Shown one piece after another: positions 21,537-34,900 of a stretch of 64,000 nucleotides of DNA (positions are counted from its first letter, which is position 1; each line of letters starts with the position of its first letter). The stretch spans positions 88,501 to 152,500 of the forward strand of contig NC_084590.1 of the NCBI RefSeq assembly GCF_033807715.1. Direction: 5' to 3'. The notes beneath the pieces were generated by a model. That model did not search any database, had not been told where the DNA came from, and saw nothing but the letters and a program-made list of their open reading frames with translations. The DNA is from Cololabis saira (Eukaryota; Chordata; Actinopteri; Beloniformes; Belonidae). The position numbers and the translations under genes were made by a program.

Positions 21537-22135
21537 GTTTCAGGTTGAAAATGACTGTTTCTGGCTGAGATACAGCTAAAAGTGTATTTTTGTGAAAACA
21601 CTGTTTTACCTTCTGATTTTTTAAGGCAAGCTATTGAAAACGTCAGAAGATTGAAGGAAGGAGTCCATATAGTTGATTTGAGTGACTCCTTTCATTATTG
21701 GACTCACCAAACCACTTACATGTGTTTCAGGTTCAAAATGATCGTTTCTGGCCGAGATAAAGCTAAAAAGTGGATTTCTGTGAAAACACTGTTTTACCTT
21801 CTGATTTTTTAAGGCAAGCTTTTGAAAACGTCAGAAAATTGAAGGAGGGAGTCTATATAGTTGATTTGAGTGACTCATTTCATTATTGGACTCACCAAAC
21901 CACTGTGTTTCAGGTTGAAAATGACAGTTCCTGGCTGAGATACAGCTAAAAGCGGATTTTTGTGAAAACACTGTTTTACCTAAGCTATTGAAAACGTCAG
22001 AAAATTGAAGGAGGGCGCGCTGTTGAGCCGCGGATCAAGATGGCAGCTTAGGGTGAATGCTCCTCACAACCCTGCTAAAAGTTTATAAAGTCCTCGTCAC
22101 TAACGCTCTTTAACGCCGCTAATTTGCTCTACAAG

Positions 22136-23062
22136 ATGTCTAAACAAACGACACTTAAAGACTGTGAGAGTGGCTCTAAAGCCCGCAGCTCCCTGAGGAC
22201 GAAAAGTATAACCTCGACTCCTGCATTAGCCGATGATGCTAACGACAAGGCCTGCGGAAGCCTACAGTCGGACTTAGCTATGGTGCTAACAGAGCTACAG
22301 TCATTCCGCACGACTATTGCCGCGATTAACGCCAAAACAAGTACTCTCGATGGCTTTGGGGCAACACTCGACAACGTGGAGAGACGTATGAGGGAGATGA
22401 ATAGCTCGGTTGATGCGGTGCAAAAGAGCTTTGCGGCCCTTCAAGAAGATATCAGCGCTAATGCTAAGCGGCTAACGGAGGCTGAGGGCCGCATAGGAGA
22501 CGCCGAAGACTACATGAAGACTGTGAAATCGGAGCTTATTGACGCCACTAAACGCATCGCATACTTGGAGTCTTAGACCGAGGACCTTGAAAACCGTGGT
22601 CGGAGAAAGAACTTAAGGCTGGTGGGGCTCCCCGAGGGCACTGAAGGATCTCAGCCCATGGTCAGTTATGTCCAGCATATGTTGCCGGTCTGGCTGGGGC
22701 TGGACGCAGCCAAGGAGTTCACTTTGGAAAGGGCGCACCGCACGTTTGGAAGACCAAGACCGGAGCAGAGCAGAGCTGTTATCATCCGGTTCTTGAGGTT
22801 TCAGGACCGCGAGGCTGTGTTCAACTCATCCAAACAACGCTCGCTCAGCCATGACGGCCACAAGATCTTCTTTGCCCAAGATCTGTCAGCAGGTACTATG
22901 AAAGCACGGAGCCCATTCAATACAGTGAGGAAAAAGTTTATTGATGCTGGAATTTTCCGGGGATTCAGCCTGCATCCTTGCAAGATGAGAGCTCTGCAGA
23001 ATGGGAAAATAGTTCTTTTTTCCACGCCAGAAGAAGCTGAGGCTTTCCTCCTAGACTCCTAG
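22136..23062 (+). pseudogene. L1 ORF1 protein (nucleic-acid chaperone type), one nonsense codon
   Basis: Role in the family: a trimeric RNA-binding protein that packages LINE RNA. The N-terminal third is low-complexity. Residues from about 45 to 145 are a coiled coil (LQSDLAMVLTELQSFRTTIAA, then VERRMREMNSSVDAVQ, RLTEAEGRIGDAEDYM). The RRM-like part begins ENRGRRKNLRLVGLPEGTEG and holds ERAHRTFG and RAVIIRFLRFQDREAV, and the C-terminal domain follows. A single TAG at about 22574 splits LES from TEDLENRGRR. A CAG in the parent would give one continuous ORF. ORF2 starts about 500 bases downstream; that gap shows no gene. Confidence 0.88.
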
Positions 23063-23562
23063 TGGCCGAGGTGTATAAGTAAATATGACAGGATTTATAC
23101 GGACAATAATGTAGGTGCACTATAGTTTAATATCTGGTTTCATATGTTTTATTTACATACGTCTTGCATCTTTTATTTTACTCTGTATGCAGAGCTACCA
23201 TATCTGGTGGACACTTTACTTTATGCACCTGGTACGGACCTATAAGCTACGCAATCAGAAGTGTTAATAATTTTTTGCTTCTTATCTTTCATACTAGGAC
23301 GATGAATGTTTAAATGTTCAGTTTAATGCAGGGTTGGGGGGGCGCACCTGAGCTGTCTGAGAGATGTGCTCACAGTTAAGCCACTCCTCATTAGTGTGGA
23401 TTGGTATTTGCCCTTACAATGTTCAGTTTAAGTAAGGGAAGGGGGGACCTCAAGGGTTAAGTGTTCTTATATGTTTGAGTTAGTCCTTAGTGTTGTCACT
23501 CATTTTATGTATATATTTTTTGTCACACTCAACATGATCATGTATCTCGTATTTAAAACAAC
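23063..23562 (+). other. L1 inter-ORF region
   Basis: AT-rich spacer of about 500 bases between ORF1 and ORF2, with no ORF of note. Gaps of this size also occur in the second L1 of the window (about 690 bases), so it appears normal for this L1 type. Confidence 0.6.
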
Positions 23563-26500
23563 ATGGAAAGTTTAGCACTTTCTGACTTGGGATTCACGAG
23601 CTGGAATGTCAGGGGACTCAATAAGTTAACCAAACTGAAACAGGTAATGAACAGAATTAAAAACTTCAATTCAAAAATCATTTTTCTTCAGGAAAATTTA
23701 TATCACAGTTACTGAAATTAAAAAAGTACGACGGAGATGGCCAGGTCAAGTCATACATGCCACATATAACAGTCACGCTCGGGGGGTACTAATTCTTATC
23801 CACAAAACAATTCCTTTCCAACTTATCAATACTATCCGGGACCCCCAAGGGAGGTTTGTAATTGCTCAGGGTAGAATCGGGTCTCTTGCACTGAACTTGG
23901 TCAGCATATATGGCCCTAATGAGGACAATCCAAAATTTTTTGAAGATTTTTTTTTTACTTTGTCCTCATTGTATGGCCTAAATATTGTTGGTGGGGATTT
24001 CAATTGCACTTTGAACCCATCGTTAGATCGCTCTACAAAGAATGATCCCCATAAAAAACCATCTAGGAAAACAATTTTACAATATATTGTAGATTTAAAC
24101 TTGGCAGAAATCTGGAGGCAGCTTAACCCAGATAAATTAGAATACTCATGCTACTCAGGAATACATAGGTCCAGATCTCGCATTGATTACTTCTTGGTAT
24201 CGCAAGAGTTAGTATCCAAAATTAAGAAATGTTGGTATGATTGTATAGTTATTAGTGATCACTCCCCCGTTTCCATGTCTTTACACATGGAGAAGCTCCA
24301 ACAGTCTCCCCCTAGTTGGCGCTTGCAAGTGAGGTGGCTTCAAAACCCAGAATTTGTTAAATACATAGAAGATAAGATTGATGGCTACTTTCAGATCAAT
24401 ACTACTCAAACCAACGCATGCATTAGGTGGGAAGCCTTTAAGGCCTATATTAGAGGGGAAATCGTTAGTTTTACAAGTACTAAAAATAAGAAACGAAAAG
24501 CGGATATTAATAAATTGGAGAAACAAATTAGATCCTTGGAAATTGATATAAATAACAAAGATGACCCAGAAAAACAGAAACAATTATTAATCTTAAGAAC
24601 AGAATACAATAAATTAACAGCTGATATAGCAGCAAAAAGTTTATTGTGGCTGAACCAGGCTTTTTATGATCAGGGAGAAAAGGCTGGTAAATTATTAGCT
24701 TGGAGAATTAAAAAAATAAGATCCGAAAGAGCCATTAATGGCATAATTACACAAACAGGAGCGATGTCGAATGACCCTCAAGATATTAATAATACATTTA
24801 AGGAATATTATCAATCACTGTACAGGTCGGAATGCTCTCCCTCTCCTGTCCTTAGGGACACCTTTCTTAATCATCTCCAGTTTGAAATGCTTACAGAGGA
24901 GGTTAAAGAGGACCTGGACAGTGACATAACAGTGGAAGAGATATTGCAGGCTATCAAAGGTGTCAACTCGGGCAAAGCTCCAGGGCCAGACGGCCTGCCA
25001 ATAGAGTTCTACAAAACCTTCCAGAAGCAGTTATTGATCCCGCTTTTGAATATGTTTAAGGAATCACTTAACAATGGTATCCTTCCACCATCTTTAAGAC
25101 TCGCTACAATAATCCTTATCTTAAAACCTGGGAAAACAACGACTACCTGCTCCTCATACAGGCCTATTAGCCTTATGGGAGTTGACACCAAAATATTGTG
25201 TAAAGTTCTTGCTAAAAGGCTAGACTCATACATTCCTTCTTTGGTACACAGCGATCAGGCTGGGTTTGTACTGGGTCGCCAGGGATTTCATAAAATTAGG
25301 AGGGTCCTAAACATAATTCATTCTCAAAATAATGCCAAGGACACGGCGCTGCTATCTTTAGATGCCAGACAAGCATTTGATCGAATCGAGTGGCCTTATT
25401 TGTTTAGTGTGTTATCAAGATATGGAATTGGGGGAAACTTTCTGAGATGGATAGAATTATTGTACACCAAACCTACAGCACGTGTTATGACAAATAATAA
25501 TTTATCAAGTACAATAACTTTACAGAGGTCAACCCGTCAAAGCTGCCCTCTCTCCTTTATTCTTGCCATTGAGCCCTTAGCCATGTCCATTAGAGCTGAA
25601 GCCAATCTGTCAGGTATAACAATTGGAGGCCATGAGCACAGAATATCTTTGTACGCGGACGACGTGATCCTTTTCTTGTCTGACTTATCAGAATGTGTTC
25701 AAACGTTGTTAAACTTAATTACTAAATTTGGTCAGTTTTCTGGATACAGTATTAATAACGCAAAATCTTCCATACTCTTTTTGAATAAGGATGAAAGAAT
25801 TAATCCAGTCATAAGAACACCTTTTTCCAGTGCGAGTGAGGGCTTTACCTACCTGGGAATTAGGATTACCCCCCAAATTAATACAGTGGTCAAAGCAAAT
25901 TATGACCCGCTGATGAGAGAGGTAAGAGACTCGCTTGAAAAATGGACAACAATGCCAATCTCATTAATTGGGAGGATCAATTTAATTAAAATGGCTATTT
26001 TGCCGAAATTCCTGTACTTGTTTCAGTCACTTCCATTATTTTTGCCAAAATCCTTTTTTAAAGAAATTAACAGGGAATTTTGTAGGTTTATTTGGAATAA
26101 CAGAAAACCAAGACTCAGACTGGGGTTGCTGTACTTACCGTACGATAGGGGGGGATTACAGATGCCCAACGTACAATGGTACTATTGGGCCGCTCAGCTA
26201 CGCAGCATTATGTTTTATTTTGTCACACGATCTCCTCCAGCCTGGGTATATATTGAACAGTCGTCAATACCCAAGTTGCCATTAAGCATGTATTTGTATT
26301 CAGCAGATTTTAAAACCCTAAAAAAAATAACAACAAACCCCTTCCTTAGAAATTCTATTGACATATGGTTTAAATCACACAGGCATATTGGTGATACACC
26401 CTCCATCTCCCAATTTTCACCGATTTGGGGTAATGCGCAGTTCACTCCTGGCAGAGCAGACGGTGGATTTCAGGTCTGGGCTAACAGAGGGGTACAAAAA

Positions 26501-27344
26501 ATTGGAGACTTATATGATGAGGGAATTTTACTACCATTTAACGAACTCTGTCTGAAATATTCAATTCCAGGGAAACATTTTTTTAAATATTTACAACTGA
26601 AGCACTTCATCTCATCAAAACAACATCAAGCCTCATATGAGCCACTGCTGTCCTGCCTTGAGAGTGCCGTGTTAAAACATATGCATGAGAAACAGCAAAT
26701 TTCTGTAATGTATACAGCACTTGTCTCACATGACAAGGAATCTAGTCATGATAGAAGGAGGGCGTGGAGTTTGGACATTAAGGAGGATATAGAAGAAGCT
26801 GAGTGGATGACAGCTTGTTTAAGAGCTCAAACACAAACCATCAATACTTGTATGAAACTACTGCAGCACAAATGGCTAATGAGGACATACGTGACCCCTG
26901 AAAAACTCAATAAATGGTCCCCTGGCATTCCAGATACATGTGTAAAATGTATGACTGAGAAAGGTACTTTGATCCATTGTGTATGGGAATGCCCCAAGTT
27001 AGTAGCTTTCTGGAAGACGGTTGTCCATATTCTGAGCAGAATCACAGGTATCCGTACCCTGTTCAGCAAAACTTTGCATATTAGGTATATATCCGGACAA
27101 TTTATCTTTCAACTCTAAGTGCAGGACTCTGATAAACTTTGGCCTCCTGCAGGCCAGAAGGAGGATTGCTTTTTCCTGGAGAGAGACTGAGGTTTCATCT
27201 ACACAGTCTTGGATTAGGGAGATGGCAATGTGTATTACGATGGAAAAGCTGATTTATGTGATTAGAGGTAAAGCACAAGAATTCGAAGAAATATGGACTT
27301 TCTCAAGCAACAATAGAATATATATGTCTGTAGAACAAGTGTGA
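23563..27344 (+). pseudogene. L1 ORF2: endonuclease-RT with Zn-knuckle, frameshifted
   Basis: The endonuclease starts LGFTSWNVRGLNKL (23590) and continues FLQE. A small deletion near 23690 shifts the frame, which then reads KVRRRWPGQVIHATYN, ARGVLILIH, VSIYGPN, IVGGDFNC, RIDYFLVS and SDHSPVS. RT: GKAPGPDGLPIEFYK, SYRPISLMGVDTKIL, LSLDARQAFDRIEW and LYADDVILF (about 25650). The motif before the active site reads RSTRQSCPLSFIL where the sister element has RGTKQGDPLSPLL, so a conserved Gly is replaced. C-terminal knuckle CVKCMTEKGTLIHCVWEC (C-X2-C-X8-H-X4-C). A second shift near 27105 precedes the last about 75 codons (NFGLLQARRRIAFSW to YMSVEQV). It is inactive by its lesions. Confidence 0.88.
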
Positions 27345-27602
27345 CAATCTAAGTTTGTTTGTGAGACTATTGAGTGTGACATTTTTTCTTTTATTTTTCT
27401 TAGTTTTTTTTTTTCCATTTAATTTTAATTATTTTATTTTTTTTGTTTTGTTTTCTGTCTTGTTTTATTTTTGTCTGTATGGACACGGCAGGACCTGCTT
27501 ACATTTTGTTGGACAATTAATATGATATTTGCTGATTGCTTTGTTTTTTTTGTACATTTATATTGAAATTTAATAAAAATATTGTTAAAAAAAAAAAAAA
27601 AA

Positions 27603-30179
27603 AAAATTGAAGGAAGGAGTCTATATAGTTGATTTGAGTGACTCATTTCATTATTGGATTCACCAAACCACTTACCTGTGTTTCAGGTTGAAAATGACTG
27701 TTTCTGGCTGAGATACAGCTAAAAAGCGGATTTCTGTGAAAACACTGATTTACCTTCTGATTTTTTAAGGCAAGCTATTGAAAACGTCAGAAAATTGAAG
27801 GAGGGAGTCTATATAGTTGATTTGAGTGGATCATTTCATTATTGGACTCACCAAACAACTTACCTGTGTTTCAGGTTGAAAATGACTGTTTCTGGCTGAG
27901 ATACAGCTAAAAGCGGATTTTTGTGAAAACACTGTTTTAGCTTCTGATTTTTTAAGGCAAACTATTGAAAACGTCAGAAGATTGAATGAAGGAGTCTATA
28001 TAGTTGATTTGAGTGACTCGTTTCATTATTGGACTCACCAAACCACTTACCTGTGTTTCAGGTTCAAAATGATCGTTTCTGGCTGAGATACAGCTAAAAA
28101 TCGGATTTCTGTGAAAACACTGTTTTACCTTCTGATTTTTTAAGGCAAGCTATTGAAAACGTCAGAAAATTGAAGGAGGGGGTCTATATAGTTGATTTGA
28201 GTGACTCATTTCATTATTGGACTCACCAAACAACTTACCTGTGTTTCAGGTTGAAAATGACTGTTTCTGGCTGAGATACAGCTAAAAGCGGATTTTTGTG
28301 AAAACACTGTTTTAGCTTCTGATTTTTTAAGGCAAGCTATGGAAAACGTCAGAAGATTGAATGAAGGAGTCTATATAGTTGATTTGAGTGACTCGTTTCA
28401 TTATTGGACTCACCAAAACACTTACCTGTGTTTCAGGTTCAAAATGATCGTTTCTGGCTGAGATACAGCTAAAAATCGGATTTCTGTGAAAACACTGTTT
28501 TACCTTCTGATTTTTTAAGGCAAGCTATTGAAAACGTCAGAAAATTGAAGGAGGGGGTCTATATAGTTGATTTGAGTGACTCATTTCATTATTGGACTCA
28601 CCAAACAACTTACCTGTGTTTCAGGTTGAAAATGACTGTTTCTGGCTGAGATACAGCTAAAAGCGGATTTTTGTGAAAACACTGTTTTAGCTTCTGATTT
28701 TTTAAGGCAAGCTATTGAAAACGTCAGAAGATTGAAGGAAGGAGTCTGTATAGTTGATTTGAGTGACTCGTTTCATTATTGGACTCACCAAAACACTTAC
28801 CTGTGTTTCAGGTTCAAAATGATCGTTTCTGGCTGAGATACAGCTAAAAAGCGGGTTTTTGTGAAAACACTGTTTTAGCTTCTGATTTTTTAAGGCAAGC
28901 TATTGAAAACGTCAGAAGATTGAAGGAAGGAGTCTATATAGTTGATTTGAGTGACTCGTTTCATTATTGGACTCACCAAAACACTTACAAGTGTTTCAGG
29001 TTCAAAATGATCGTTTCTGGCTGAGATACAGCTAAAAAGCGGATTTCTGTGAAAACACTGTTTTACCTTCTGATTTTTTAAGGCAAGCTATTGAAAACGT
29101 CAGAAAATTGAAGGAGGGGGTCTATATAGTTGATTTGAGTGACTCATTTCATTATTGGACTCACCAAACAACTTACCTGTGTTTCAGGTTGAAAATGACT
29201 GTTTCTGGCTAACCCTAACCCTAACCCTAACCTTCTGATTTTTTAAGGCAAGCTATTGAAAACGTCAGAAAATTGAAGGAAGGAGTCTATATAGTTGATT
29301 TGAGTGACTCATTTCATTATTGGACTCACCAAACCACTTACATGTGTTTCAGGTTCAAAATGACCGTTTCTGGCTGAGATAAAGCTAAAAAGCGGATTTC
29401 TGTGAGAACACTGTTTTACCTTCTGATTTTTGAAGGCAAGCTATTGAAAACGTCAGAAAATTGAAGGAGGGAGTCTATATAGTTGATTTGAGTGACTCAT
29501 TTCATTATTGGACTCACCAAACCACTTACATGTGTTTCAGGTTCAAAATGACCGTTTCTGGCTGAGATAAAGCTAAAAAGCGGATTTCTGTGAAAACACT
29601 GTTTTACCTTCGGATTTTTTAAGGCAAGCTATTGAAAACGTCAGAAAATTGAAGGAGGGAGTCTATATAGTTGATTTGAGTGACTCATTTCATTATTGGA
29701 CTCACCAAACCACTGTGTTTCAGGTTGAAAATGACTGTTTCTGGCTGAGATACAGCTAAAAGCGGATTTTTGTGAAAACACCATTTTACCTTCTGATTTT
29801 TTAAGGCAAGCTATTGAAAGAGTGACTCCTTTCATTATTGGACTCACCAAACCACTTACCTGTGTTTCAGGTTGAAAATGATTGTTTCTGGCTGAGATAC
29901 AGCTAAAAGCGGATTTTTGTGAAAACACTGTTTTAGCTTCTGATTTTTTAAGGCAAGCTATTGAAAACGTCAGAAGATTGAAGGAAGGAGTCTATACAGT
30001 TGATTTGAGTGACTCGTTTCATTATTGGACTCACCAAACCAGGTTCAAAATGTTTCAGGTTCAAAATGATCGTTTCTGGCTGAGATACAGCTAAAAAGCG
30101 GATTTCTGTGAAAACACTGTTTTACCTTCTGATTTTTTAAGGCAAGCTATTGAAAACGTCAGAAAATTGAAGGAAGGAG
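27603..30179 (+). repeat. Satellite block 4, dimeric organisation
   Basis: Monomer variants alternate with period 374 (two monomers). The CTAAAAATCGGATTTC variant at about 28096 and 28470 and the GATTGAATGAAGG variant at about 27980 and 28355 are examples. The block includes the telomere-like patch at 29209, a shortened monomer (GCTATTGAAAGAGTGACTCC) at about 29810 and a small duplication (GGTTCAAAATG) at about 30042. Confidence 0.95.
29209..29232. repeat. Interstitial telomere repeat, four units
   Basis: Exactly four CTAACC units, the vertebrate telomere motif (TTAGGG on the other strand). It replaces about 43 bases of one monomer, between GTTTCTGG and TTCTGATTTTTTAAGG. No other telomere-like run was noticed in the window. 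Confidence 0.95.
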
Positions 30180-30300
30180 ACTTCCGGTGATGGTGTGGCG
30201 AGGAGCGGCTGCTCACTGAAGAGGCAGAGACGCTTCAACTGAATTTACTAAATAATATTCGCCAAACTCATTAATATTTATACACAAAGTGGCTAAAAAG

Positions 30301-31248
30301 ATGGACCTTATGACCAAACCTAAAAAATCTCGAGTGGGAAATACTCCTGGTCCTAAAATCAACGAAGTATTTTCTAAACAGACCCGAGCCAGCAAGGTAA
30401 TTAGCAACGAAGCGAGCAGTGAAGCTGATGGTGAAGCTGACGGCGCGGCCATGGCGGGCAGGACGTCGGGAGACAATTCGGAGATACTGGACGAAATCCG
30501 TAACATGAACCAAGGTTTGCAACTGAAAATACAGAAAGTGGGAGATGATGTGAAGACGATTAAAGACAACCTGGATTCACTGAAAGCGGACGTGGCTAAA
30601 CTGGGCTTCAGAACCAGCGAGGCCGAGGGGAGGATTTCGCAGCTGGAGGATGAGAATATGCGCCTGGCCGACCTGTCGCGGAGCATGGATGGTAAGATTA
30701 CACGGCTCGAGGCTCGCCTGGAATATCAGGAAAATTACAGTCGCAGAAACAACGTTCGGATCAGAGGAATACCAGAAGGCACGGAGGATGGGCGCGGAGT
30801 GATGGATTGTGTGAAAGAAGTGCTTCGGTGTCTGTTTTCAGACACTTCAGAAAACGTGGATAACATGACCGTTGAGAGGGCGCATCGGACGCCCGCAACG
30901 AGACGCACCCCGCGGGATGGACTCATCACCGGCCCGCGCCACATCCTGGCGAGATTCCTACGGTTTACTGACAGAGAAAAAGTGCGACTCAGAGCCAGGG
31001 AGCTGGGAACATTTCAATGGAAAGGCACCAAAGTGGATTTCTTCCCGGATTTTACTAAGGATGTGCAAGACAAGAGGAGCAAATTCACGGAGGTCAAACG
31101 CGCATGCATGAAACGGGGTCTGCAATATTCAATGCAATATCCCGCGGTGTTCTGGGTTACAGTCGGGGGAATGAGACGCCGCTTTGAGGACGCAGAGGCA
31201 GCAAAGCGGTGCGTTGATAATCATCACCCGGCCGGAGAAGCGGAATAG
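30301..31248 (+). CDS. L1 ORF1 protein
   Basis: 315 codons from the first ATG. A GTG 12 bases upstream extends the frame, but ATG is the better start. Role in the family: RNA-binding, coiled-coil chaperone that packages the element RNA in the cytoplasm. The basic N-terminus is KPKKSRVGNTPGPK. A coiled coil of about 100 residues follows, with heptad-like spacing (IRNMNQGLQLKIQKVGDDV, LDSLKADVAKL, AEGRISQLEDENMRLADL, ITRLEARLEYQENYSRRNN). The RRM-type part has VRIRGIPEGTEDG, ERAHRT and ILARFLRFTDREKV, and the C-terminal domain has RACMKRGLQY. The same layout appears in the broken relative at 22136, with clearly different sequence. The frame is complete with no lesion. Confidence 0.9.
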   Translation: MDLMTKPKKSRVGNTPGPKINEVFSKQTRASKVISNEASSEADGEADGAAMAGRTSGDNSEILDEIRNMNQGLQLKIQKVGDDVKTIKDNLDSLKADVAKLGFRTSEAEGRISQLEDENMRLADLSRSMDGKITRLEARLEYQENYSRRNNVRIRGIPEGTEDGRGVMDCVKEVLRCLFSDTSENVDNMTVERAHRTPATRRTPRDGLITGPRHILARFLRFTDREKVRLRARELGTFQWKGTKVDFFPDFTKDVQDKRSKFTEVKRACMKRGLQYSMQYPAVFWVTVGGMRRRFEDAEAAKRCVDNHHPAGEAE

Positions 31249-31939
31249 ACTGGAGCTGATGTCGACAGGACAGTGTTTTATATCTTGTAGCCCATGCTAC
31301 TAAACGGGGACAATGTGAGTACAATGTTTATTTTAGTTGGGTTACATATTTCCTGATATGGTTCGGTTTATATAAGTATATCTAACTTAGCTGCTAAAGC
31401 AGTCTTTTTGGTCTCATGCTGAGCAAGTTACTTGTTGGTACGCCCTGTTTTCATTTTTCTTCTTTTTCTTATACCTTTACAAGGCTCATATTTTACACTG
31501 GTAAACTAAGTGTTTTTCTTCTGGAAAAGTTCAGATGCTGTTTGATTTGGGCAGTTTTATTACCTTTGTGCTTTCATTGCTGGCGGAGGGGATATTAGAA
31601 GTCCTCTTTGAGTGTTCATTATTAAAAATATTAATTAAAAAATAAAAAAATAAAAAAAATTGATAAGATTTTTATTAGACCATAAGTTTGGTGATCAATA
31701 TGTTTACAATGTAGTTGGAGCGTCGTTACTCAGAAGACCTCGGGACACATCATTGGGACCATGGTTTTTGTGGGGGGAGGGGGGCTGGAATCTGGGGTAT
31801 ATGAGGGGTTCATGGTTATTTACAAGGGGAGGGAACGCCAGTCATGTTTTGTTTTGCACTGTATAGATAATTCATGGTTTAAAGTTACTCGGTTCAGAAT
31901 CCACAGGTCAGATTTTCTATCTTACATAGTTAAGTAGCC
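31249..31939 (+). other. L1 inter-ORF region
   Basis: About 690 bases without a supported gene. It contains AAAAATAAAAAAATAAAAAA near 31640 and G-rich text near 31770. ORF2 translation must cross this distance or start internally. Confidence 0.6.
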
Positions 31940-34900
31940 ATGGGGACTAGTACGATTAAGATTTCTTCCTGGAATGTGAACGGTCTGGGCTCATTTGTAA
32001 AAAGGCGAAAGGTGTTAAGTTATCTGAAACAAAAGAACTCAGAGGTGGTGATGCTCCAAGAAACACATTTATTGGAAAAAGATACTATTAGAATTCATGA
32101 CAGATGGATTGGCTGTGCCTATCATAACACTTTTAATCAAAAAAAGCGGGGGGTATCTATATTATTTTCAAAAAAAGTTAAGGTCAAGATAGAGAAGGAA
32201 TTTAGAGACAAAGAAGGGCGGTTATTGATACTACTGGTTAATTTATCAGGGCAAAATATAATTTTAGGCAATTTATATGCACCTAACGTGGAGGACCCAG
32301 ACTTCTTTCTTCAACTTAAGAAATATATTTTGGACTTCGGCAACTTTCCTGTAATTATGGGTGGTGATTATAACCAAGTACTGGATGGGTTTTTGGATAG
32401 ATCTGGGTCCAACATTATCAGACCATCTAGGACTCAGGACTCTATAAGGGCCTTATGTAAGGATACAGGACTGTATGATATATGGAGACTTCAAAATCCC
32501 ACAGCGCGTGATTACACATTCTTTTCAAACAGACATTCTGTCTTTTCTCGGATTGATTATTTTTTGATTTCACACACTCTTATTGACAGCACTGAAGCCT
32601 GCAGTATAGGCACGATAGCTCTGACAGATCACGCCCCTATTGACTTAGTTATAACGTTTGGAGAGGCACGAGAAAGATCTAAAGGCGGGCGGATGAATAC
32701 TAGTATCCTACAGAGTGAGACATCCTGTGCAAACCTTCAAAACCACATTAAAACATTTTTTGAAATTAATAATGGAACGGCGAATCAGAGTAATGTATGG
32801 GAGGCCTTTAAGGCTTACATACGGGGGGTCTTGATACAACAAACGGCACTAATAAAAAAACAGGACAAATTAAAAATATCTAAATATGAGCTAGAACTTA
32901 AGGAGCTGGAAAAGGAATACTGGGAAAATCCTAACAATACTTGCCTAGCTAGTCTAGTTAAGGCTAAGTATGAACTAAATACTATCTTTACAAAAAAAGC
33001 AGAATATTCCTTATATAGGCTGAAACAGAAATGGTATGAGTCAGGCGACAAAGCCAGTAAATTGCTAACTAGTAAATTGAAAACCCGAGAAGCTGCCTGC
33101 CAAATTGGGGGGATCAAAAACAAAAATGGGAAGCTTGTCACTAATCATAAAGAAATTAATAATGTGTTTAGAGAGTTTTATGAGGAACTTTACAGATCAG
33201 AGGGCCAGATGGACTTAATTAAGGCAAAAGATTTTTTCAAATGCTTAAATCTTCCTAAATTGTCAGAAGAGGACATGAGGAAGCTAGATAGCCCAATAAC
33301 TCTAGAGGAGCTGACTAGAACAATCAAGATGCTGCCTAGTGGGAAGACCCCAGGTATTGACGGCATACCTAGTGAATTCTATAAGAAATTTGCGGAGGAA
33401 CTTGCCCCTGAGATTTTAAAAACATTCAATGCTGCTATTGACACAGGGCTACTCCCACCCTCAGTGACAGAGTCAATAATAACCCTGATATTGAAAAAAG
33501 GAAAAGACCCTCTAGAATGTGGGAGTTATCGGCCCATTAGTCTCCTGTGCTGTGATGCCAAGTTATTTACAAAGCTTTTCGCAATGAGAGTGAATAATAT
33601 AATAAGGACAATTATACATCCGGACCAGGTGGGGTTTGTGAAAGGCAGGACCTCTTCTGACAGCCTCAGACGCCTCCTGCATTTAATTTGGAAGTCTAAA
33701 GACATGGACACCCCAATAGCTGCGTTGTCTCTGGACGCGGACAAAGCGTTTGATCGCGTTAGCTGGAGTTATCTAATTTTTACCTTAAAAGAATTTGGAT
33801 TTGGACCTATGTTTCAAGATATTATAAAGCTTATATACAGTCAACCTAAATCTATGGTAACAACCAATGGTCTGAGGTCGACTGCTTTCTCCCCCGGACG
33901 TGGGACTAAGCAGGGAGACCCACTCTCACCGCTATTGTTCATTATTGCACTGGAGCCCTTAGCAGAGGCTATAAGACTAAATGAATCAGTGAGGGGTGTC
34001 ACAATGGGTGGCCGGGAAAACAAAATGTTAATTTTTGCAGATGATATTCTGGTTCTGATGTCGGACCCGCAGAGATCTGTACCCCCAATGCTGGATCTGG
34101 TCAACTCTTTTTCGGAAATATCGGGGTATAAAATAAATTGGGCCAAATCTGAGGTGATGCCCCTGTCGAAGCATTGTTATAGAAGCAATTTTCAAAATTG
34201 GAAATTTCAGTGGGTGCCAAAAAATCTGAAATATTTAGGCATACTTTTAAACCCCGGACTTGAAAATATTATATCTGATAATTTTGACCCAGTATTGTAT
34301 AAGATAGAACTCCTCCTCAAGGGATGGGATAAATTGCAGATTTCATTATGGGGGAGAATCCAAGTTATAAAAATGGTGGTAGCTCCCAAACTGAACTATC
34401 TTTTAAACATGCTACCCCTGAGCGTGCCAGTGACTACATTCCAGACAATAGATAAGATGTTCAGTCAGTTTATTTGGGCAGGTAAAAAGGCTAGGATGAA
34501 GTTATCAAGACTACACGTGAAGATAGAACATGGGGGGCTAAGACTTCCGAATATGAAGCTCTACCAGGAAGCATTCTTAGGGGCTCAGATAGTCTCCCTT
34601 TTCTCGTGTAGGGAGGAAAGACCTCTGTGGGTAGACTTGGAGGAAGAAGTGAACGCCCCATTCAGAGCAACAGATTACCTAAGTCAGGATCTGAAGATTG
34701 ATAGTCAGAACCCAATAATCTCTCATACTAGGAATATCTGGCATCGCATGCACAAAAGGGAGGGAGCATCCCCTTTCTTGATAGAGTCGGCCTCGATATG
34801 GAATAATCCAAAATTGAGAATAGGAGGGAAGATGTTCTTTTGGAAAGAGTGGCATAGGAATGGGGTTGAGCACATCGGAGATCTTTACCATAATAATGCA

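Larger units (their letters stand above)
18457..22012 (+). repeat. Satellite block 3 with a 2179-bp higher-order repeat
   Basis: Monomers as in block 1, interrupted twice by block B (18590-19357 and 20769-21536). Matching positions such as 18476/20655 and 18582/20761 are exactly 2179 apart, so about seven monomers plus block B were duplicated as one unit. The last monomer before the L1 (21980) has lost about 18 bases (ACCTAAGCTATTG). Confidence 0.93.
22013..27602 (+). mobile_element. L1-group LINE (family 1), near full-length, broken
   Basis: Starts after satellite AAAATTGAAGGA (22001-22012) with a GC-rich leader containing AAGATGGCAGC. It carries ORF1 and ORF2 and ends AATAAAAATATTGTT plus poly(A), after which AAAATTGAAGGA (27603-27614) repeats and the monomer continues. 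A poly(A) tail, two ORFs and a 12-bp duplication starting at an A-run (nick TTTT/C on the other strand) are L1-type features. Left and right flanks differ one base further on (GGAGGG against GGAAGG), so the duplication is either 12 bp or longer with one later change. Confidence 0.9.
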
